DNA of 9,081 nucleotides from Hyphomicrobiaceae bacterium. Its GTDB lineage: Bacteria > Pseudomonadota > Alphaproteobacteria > Rhizobiales > MH13. The first letter of the stretch is position 1. Each line of letters starts with the position of its first letter. A program made the position numbers and the translations under genes. Positions 5,615-9,081 of this stretch are shown piece after piece. The notes under the pieces are model-generated. The model was not told where the DNA came from. It made no database searches and saw only the letters and a list, made by a program, of their open reading frames with translations. The stretch is taken from assembly GCA_020442235.1 (NCBI GenBank), contig JAGRKQ010000060.1, positions 2,333 to 11,413 of the forward strand, read 5' to 3'.

Positions 5615-6358
5615 ATGAGCGCTGACACTCCGGAAATTTCCGTCATCATCCCCTGCAAGGACGAAGCGGAAAACATCACCATCCTGATGGACGAGATCCG
5701 GGATGCGTTGCAGGGCCGCGCCTTCGAGGTCGTGGTGGTCGATGACGGATCGAGCGATGGCACGGGCGATGTCGTTCTGCGCCGCTTCGAGGCCGGCGAA
5801 ACCTGGGCGCGGGCGGTGCGTCATGCGCGCTCGGCCGGACAGAGCTCGGCCGTGCGCACGGGCGTCTTTGCCGCGCGCGGCGCGATCCTCGTCACCATCG
5901 ACGGCGACGGGCAGAACAACCCGGCCTTCATCCCCGAACTGGTCGACCGGCTGAAGGCAGGCGGTGCAAAGCTCGGCATGGTCGCCGGCCAGCGCCAGAA
6001 GCGCACCGACAGCCTTGCCAAGCGCTACGCCTCGCGTTTTGCCAACAAGCTGCGCGGCGCCATGCTGAAGGATCGGACCCGAGATTCCGGCTGCGGGCTG
6101 AAGGCGGTGCGCGCCGAAGTTTTCCGGGTGCTGCCCTATTTCGACGGCTGGCATCGATACATGGCGGCGCTGGTGCTGCGGGAAGGTTATGACATCGACC
6201 ATCTCGACGTCACCGACCGGCCGCGTCGTTTCGGCGCCTCGAAATACGGCATTTTCGACCGCGCCTTGATCGGCGTGCTCGACCTCATCGGTGTCTGGTG
6301 GCTGCGCCGCCGCCGCAAGGTGGTGCCGCAGGTCAGCCCGATCACGCCAGCGGAGTGA
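5615..6358 (+). CDS. Family 2 glycosyltransferase, dolichol-phosphate mannosyltransferase (DPM1)-like
   Basis: This 247-aa GT-A enzyme belongs to the polyprenyl-phosphate glycosyltransferase branch of GT2, which transfers a sugar from a nucleotide sugar to undecaprenyl or a related phosphate on the cytoplasmic face. Motifs in order are ISVIIPCKDEAENI (8-21), VVDDGSSDGT (41-50), the metal-binding DGDGQ (96-100), DSGCGLKAVR (157-166) and RFGASKYG (205-212), the last being characteristic of DPM1-like enzymes. It lacks the long C-terminal membrane domain of ArnC/GtrB types. Only a hydrophobic, amphipathic stretch (214-230) ending in RRRRK is present, so it is probably peripheral to the membrane. 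The frame is open upstream, but the ATG at 5615 is where homology starts; its ribosome-binding site is weak (GAAAG). The LAB_N gene follows after 5 nt, and the pair is almost certainly translated from one mRNA. It likely supplies the donor for the GT39 enzyme. Confidence 0.92.
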   Translation: MSADTPEISVIIPCKDEAENITILMDEIRDALQGRAFEVVVVDDGSSDGTGDVVLRRFEAGETWARAVRHARSAGQSSAVRTGVFAARGAILVTIDGDGQNNPAFIPELVDRLKAGGAKLGMVAGQRQKRTDSLAKRYASRFANKLRGAMLKDRTRDSGCGLKAVRAEVFRVLPYFDGWHRYMAALVLREGYDIDHLDVTDRPRRFGASKYGIFDRALIGVLDLIGVWWLRRRRKVVPQVSPITPAE

Positions 6359-6363
6359 CGCTC

Positions 6364-6699
6364 ATGTCCGCTTTCCTCGATTGGATGCACACCGTCTTCG
6401 TCGAGCAGTTCGACGTCTGGATCCTGCTCGGCTTCGTCGCCCAGGCGATGTTCATGATGCGCTTCATGGTGCAGTGGATCGCTTCCGAGCGGGTCGGGCG
6501 CTCCATCGTGCCGATCGCCTTCTGGTTCTTTTCCGTCGGCGGCGGCGTGCTTCTGCTGATCTATTCGATCCAGAGGCAGGATCCGGTCTACATCGCCGGC
6601 CAGGCGCTCGGGCTTCTGATCTATTTCCGCAATCTCTGGCTGATCTACAAGGAGCACCGGCGCTCCGCCCTTCCCGATGGCGGCAAGGGCGAAGCCTGA
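6364..6699 (+). CDS. LAB_N domain membrane protein (lipid A biosynthesis N-terminal-like)
   Basis: This 111-aa protein consists of three predicted membrane segments (about 17-38, 48-70 and 75-95). Its sequence fits the LAB_N family: RFMVQWIASE (33-42), SIVPIAFWFFSVGGG (47-61), a RQDPVYIAGQ segment (71-80) and LIYFRN (85-90), ending in a basic and polar tail. The domain is named from its presence at the N-terminus of LpxB in some bacteria. As a stand-alone protein it commonly sits beside GT2 and GT39 genes, where a role in handling the lipid-linked sugar (for example flipping it or partnering the GT2 enzyme) has been supposed but I know of no proof. GGAG at 6350-6353 lies inside the GT2 gene's end, 10 nt before the ATG, and only 5 nt separate the two genes. 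Its stop is 12 nt from that of the convergent metC. Confidence 0.9.
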   Translation: MSAFLDWMHTVFVEQFDVWILLGFVAQAMFMMRFMVQWIASERVGRSIVPIAFWFFSVGGGVLLLIYSIQRQDPVYIAGQALGLLIYFRNLWLIYKEHRRSALPDGGKGEA

Positions 6700-6711
6700 T
6701 CCGGAGCGTCT

Positions 6712-7884
6712 TCAGCCGAAAGCCGCGCGAAAGGCCTGATCGAGATCGTCCATCAGGTCCTTCGGTTCCTCCAGGCCGATCTGGAGACGGATGACCGGTC
6801 CCGCGCTCCAGGGCGTTGCGGTGCGCGTCGGGCCAAGATTGGCGAGCGCTGCAAGGCTTTCGAAACCGCCCCAGGAAAAGCCGAGGCCGAAGATCTTCAG
6901 GCTGTCGAGCAGCCGGGCCGCCTGTTCCTTGCTGCCGGCAAGCTCGAAGCCGAAAAGCCCGCTCGCCCGCCCGCCGAAGTCGCGCTTCCAGATCGCATGG
7001 CCCGGATCGTCGGGAAGGGCAGGGTGCAGGACACGGGCGACATCGCTGCGCGCCTTCAGCCACTGCGCGATCTCAAGCGCATTCTTCTCATGCTCGGCAA
7101 GCCGAAGGCCCATGCTGCGCAGGCCGCGAAGGGTGAGGAAGATTTCTTCCGTTCCCGCCTGAAGGCCCATGTTGCGGTGGGTTTCCTTGAGCCGCGGCCA
7201 GACCCGCGCGGACGCGGCGACAGAGCCGATCAGCACATCCGCATGGCCGCCGAAATATTTCGTGCCGGCCTGGATCGAATAGTCGATGCCGTTGGGAACC
7301 GGCTTGTAGATCAGCGGCGTTGCCCAGGTGTTGTCGAGCATGGTGACGGCGCCGGCCTCGCGCGCCGCATCGACCAGAGCCGGGATGTCCGGCATCTCGA
7401 AGGTGTTGGACCCCGGCGCCTCGAGAAAGACGATGCCGACCTTGCCCTCGAACAGCGAACGGATATCGGCTCCGATCAACGGGTCATAATAGGTGATGCG
7501 CATGCCGAGCCGGGTCAGCGTCTCGTCGGCAAAGCGGCGCGTCGGCCAGTAGACATTGTCCGGAATGAGGATCTGGTCGCCCGGTTCCGCCGCCGCCAGG
7601 ATCGGCAGCGTCACGGCGGCAAGGCCGGACGGAACGAGGACCGTTCCGGCAGCATCCTCCAGCGCCGTGATGGCATCGGTCAGGGCCTCGATCAGCGGTG
7701 TGTTGGTGAGGCCGTAGGAGTAGCGGCTGCTTGCGCGCCCTTCCATGGCGGCGGTGTTTTCAAACAGCACCGTGGAGGCGCGGATGACCGGCGGATTGAC
7801 GAAGCCGAAATGCTCATCCGGGTTGCGGCCCAGATGCGCCAGCTGCGTCTTGAGGGCCTTTGTCTTCGGGTCGAAACGCGCCAT
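6712..7884 (-). CDS. metC: Cystathionine beta-lyase
   Basis: This 390-aa cytosolic enzyme of the Cys/Met-metabolism PLP family (fold type I) cleaves cystathionine to homocysteine, pyruvate and ammonia in methionine synthesis. It has full family length. The PLP lysine is Lys209 in AGTKYFGGHAD (206-216). Asp184 in LDNTWATP (183-190) contacts the pyridine nitrogen, Tyr112 stacks on the ring, and Arg366 in IRLQIGLE should bind the substrate carboxylate. YSYGLTNTP (55-63) and FSWGGFESL (336-344) resemble cystathionine beta-lyases more than gamma-synthases or gamma-lyases, so I favour that reading; some relatives also act as cysteine desulfhydrases. The start is supported by AGGAGG (7894-7889) 4 nt upstream. 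It is divergent from aapJ and converges on the glycosylation operon. No S-box or other riboswitch is visible upstream. Confidence 0.92.
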   Translation of the reverse strand: MARFDPKTKALKTQLAHLGRNPDEHFGFVNPPVIRASTVLFENTAAMEGRASSRYSYGLTNTPLIEALTDAITALEDAAGTVLVPSGLAAVTLPILAAAEPGDQILIPDNVYWPTRRFADETLTRLGMRITYYDPLIGADIRSLFEGKVGIVFLEAPGSNTFEMPDIPALVDAAREAGAVTMLDNTWATPLIYKPVPNGIDYSIQAGTKYFGGHADVLIGSVAASARVWPRLKETHRNMGLQAGTEEIFLTLRGLRSMGLRLAEHEKNALEIAQWLKARSDVARVLHPALPDDPGHAIWKRDFGGRASGLFGFELAGSKEQAARLLDSLKIFGLGFSWGGFESLAALANLGPTRTATPWSAGPVIRLQIGLEEPKDLMDDLDQAFRAAFG

Positions 7885-7932
7885 GTCGCCTCCTGTCTTT
7901 ACCGTGATTCCTGTTGCACGATTTTTTGCTTA

Positions 7933-7944
7933 CGACAAACGTCG
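7933..7944. promoter_or_regulatory. Small inverted repeat, possible operator between metC and aapJ
   Basis: CGAC-AAAC-GTCG is a perfect 4-bp dyad with a 4-nt centre, and the flanks TTA and AATAA extend its AT-rich symmetry loosely. It lies 9 bp upstream of the proposed aapJ -35 box and about 50 bp upstream of the metC start, in the AT-richest part of the window (a T6 run lies at 7922-7927). A regulator-binding role is a guess; I cannot match it to a known motif. Confidence 0.3.
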
Positions 7945-7952
7945 AATAAAGA

Positions 7953-7982
7953 CTTGACCTTACGGCGGGAATGTCCTGTGAT
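7953..7982 (+). promoter_or_regulatory. Promoter candidate for aapJ
   Basis: CTTGACC (7953-7959) contains a -35 hexamer TTGACC at 7954-7959, and the CTTGAC form is favoured in Alphaproteobacteria. A 17-nt spacer leads to TGTGAT (7977-7982), a four-of-six match to the -10 consensus. Initiation near 7989 would give a leader of about 100 nt. No better plus-strand pair is seen in the gap. Confidence 0.5.
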
Positions 7983-7984
7983 GC

Positions 7985-8033
7985 CTCCCGGCTGACGGTC
8001 GGGGGAGATGAAAGCCGTACAAAGATGACGGCT
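7985..8033 (+). other. Two short hairpins in the aapJ leader region
   Basis: CTCCCG (7985-7990) pairs with CGGGGG (8000-8005) through one T-G wobble around a 9-nt loop. AGCCGT (8013-8018) pairs perfectly with ACGGCT (8028-8033), also around a 9-nt loop. If transcription starts near 7989 the first stem would be only partly transcribed, so only the second is a likely RNA hairpin. Neither is followed by a T-run. The remaining leader to 8091 is A-rich, with GAAGG (8078-8082) as the probable ribosome-binding site. Confidence 0.4.
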
Positions 8034-8091
8034 AAACACCGGCCCGGTCTGCCATCGAAAATCAACAGGGAAACAGAGAAGGCTCCGATCC

Positions 8092-9081
8092 ATGAAGAAA
8101 GTCATCCTGCCGGTCGCACTCGGCGTTGCTATGGGTGTGTCCGCGACGGCAGCGTCCGCGACGACTCTGGAAGACGTCCAGGCCAAGGGCTTCGTCCAGT
8201 GCGGCGTGAGCCAGGGCCTGCCGGGCTTTTCCAACCCCGACAGCGCGGGTGCCTGGTCCGGTCTTGACGTCGACTACTGCCGTGCGGTCGCTGCTGCGAT
8301 CTTCGGCGATGCCGAAGCCGTCCGCTTCACGCCGCTTTCGGCCAAGGAGCGTTTCACCGCGCTTCAGTCGGGCGAAGTCGACATCCTGTCGCGCAACACC
8401 ACCTGGACCATGTCCCGCGACACCCAGCTCGGCCTGAACTTTGCCGGCGTCACCTATTACGACGGTCAGGGCTTCATGGTCCGCGAGTCGCTGGGCGTGA
8501 CCTCGGCTCTCGAGCTCTCGGGCGCTGCCGTTTGCACCAACACCGGCACCACCACCGAGCTGAACGTCGCCGACTTCTTCCGTGCGCACAACATGGAATA
8601 CCAGATTGTCGCGTTCGAGAAGGCGGACGAGGTCGTTCAGGCCTATGACGCCGGTCGCTGCGACATCTACACCACCGACGCTTCGGGCCTCTATGCCCAG
8701 CGCCTCAAGCTGACGAACCCGGGCGAGCATATCGTTCTTCCCGAGATCATCTCCAAGGAGCCGCTCGGCCCGGTCGTCCGTCAGGGTGACGAGCAGTGGT
8801 TCGACATCGCCCGCTGGGTCATCATCGCCCTCGTGAACGCCGAAGAGCTCGGTGTCACCCAGGCGAACGTCCAGGAGATGCTGACCTCGGAGAACCCGGA
8901 AGTGCGTCGTCTGCTCGGCGTCGAGGGCGCCTTCGGTGAGGGCATCGGCATTTCCAACCAGTGGGCGCTGAACGCGATCACTGCGGTCGGCAACTACGGT
9001 GAGGTCTTCGCCCGCAACGTCGGTCCGGAAACCGAGCTTGGTATTGCCCGCGGCGTCAACGCGCTGTGGACCGAAGGCGGC
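8092..9081 (+). CDS. aapJ: General L-amino acid ABC transporter substrate-binding protein, AapJ/BztA family, 3' end outside the window
   Basis: The first 330 codons are visible. The family is about 340 aa and ends a few residues after the LGIARGVNALWTEGG seen here, so only the extreme C-terminus is missing. It is the periplasmic receptor of the Aap/Bzt-type polar amino-acid permease (AapJQMP), with broad L-amino-acid specificity. A Sec signal peptide, MKKVILPVAL plus a hydrophobic stretch, should be cut after Ala23 (ASA/TT). The mature protein is a family 3 solute-binding protein, with GFVQCGVSQGLPGFS (33-47), WSGLDVDYCRAVAAAIFGD (55-73) and SRNTTWTMSRD (100-110). Cysteines at 37, 63, 148 and 190 could form disulfides. 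The start ATG at 8092 fits the signal peptide. Codons are strongly skewed to GTC, CTG, CTC, ACC and GGC, as expected for an abundant protein. aapQ, aapM and aapP would be expected to the right of the window. Confidence 0.95.
   Translation, partial: MKKVILPVALGVAMGVSATAASATTLEDVQAKGFVQCGVSQGLPGFSNPDSAGAWSGLDVDYCRAVAAAIFGDAEAVRFTPLSAKERFTALQSGEVDILSRNTTWTMSRDTQLGLNFAGVTYYDGQGFMVRESLGVTSALELSGAAVCTNTGTTTELNVADFFRAHNMEYQIVAFEKADEVVQAYDAGRCDIYTTDASGLYAQRLKLTNPGEHIVLPEIISKEPLGPVVRQGDEQWFDIARWVIIALVNAEELGVTQANVQEMLTSENPEVRRLLGVEGAFGEGIGISNQWALNAITAVGNYGEVFARNVGPETELGIARGVNALWTEGG

Noticed and set aside
4770..5618. 282-codon frame shifted inside the GT39 gene
   Set aside because: It overlaps conserved GT39 membrane segments and has an Arg/Gly/His-rich translation with no domain.
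2785..5763. 992-codon open frame on the minus strand across the GT39 gene
   Set aside because: The translation is Arg/Gln/His-rich with no recognisable domain and runs through two tRNA genes. It is the mirror of a GC-rich coding strand.
6997..7995. 332-codon plus-strand frame opposite metC
   Set aside because: Low-complexity Arg/Gly-rich translation, wholly antisense to metC, which has all its catalytic residues.
1..9081. CRISPR array, transposon, prophage, toxin-antitoxin or defence system
   Set aside because: No regularly spaced repeats, transposase, phage or nuclease genes are visible; all gaps are short and explained by core genes.

Overview
The window looks like ordinary core chromosome of a high-GC alphaproteobacterium, most likely Hyphomicrobiales (Rhizobiales). 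The pointers are an AapJ-type general amino-acid binding protein, an NDUFS4-like accessory complex I subunit, a double-domain cold-shock protein, and the style of the tRNAs. I see no transposase, integrase, phage gene, CRISPR array or plasmid function, and no switch in base composition. No clearly new system is evident. The best leads are a three-gene membrane/lipid glycosylation cassette and the unusual acidic N-terminus of its first enzyme.

Layout, left to right. Positions 1-43 (minus) hold the 5' part of a tRNA-Glu(TTC) cut by the window edge, with a good promoter at 55-83 inside a 9-bp GC-rich inverted repeat. Next come gloA (117-557, minus) and a sirtuin-type NAD-dependent deacylase (597-1358, plus), which diverge from a 39-bp gap. 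Then, all on plus: a two-domain cold-shock protein (1467-2060), a secreted DUF192 protein (2155-2649), tRNA-Pro(TGG) (2804-2880), an NDUFS4-like complex I subunit (2917-3222) and tRNA-Arg(TCT) (3241-3317). The last three are packed so tightly that co-transcription and processing are likely.

Positions 3388-6699 form a probable operon: an ArnT-like GT39 membrane glycosyltransferase, a DPM1-like GT2 glycosyltransferase and a small LAB_N (lipid A biosynthesis N-terminal-like) membrane protein. By family logic the GT2 enzyme loads a sugar onto a polyprenyl phosphate, the LAB_N protein assists at the membrane, and the GT39 enzyme moves the sugar to an acceptor on the periplasmic side. Acceptor and sugar cannot be read from the sequence.

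A metC-type cystathionine beta-lyase (6712-7884, minus) converges on this operon with a 12-bp gap. It diverges from aapJ (8092 to the window end, plus), the binding protein of a general L-amino-acid ABC transporter, which lacks only its last few residues. The 207-bp gap between metC and aapJ carries a promoter candidate, a small palindrome and two hairpins. The only other gap above 150 bp is 2650-2803, which holds a weak terminator candidate and presumably the tRNA-Pro promoter, which I could not pinpoint.
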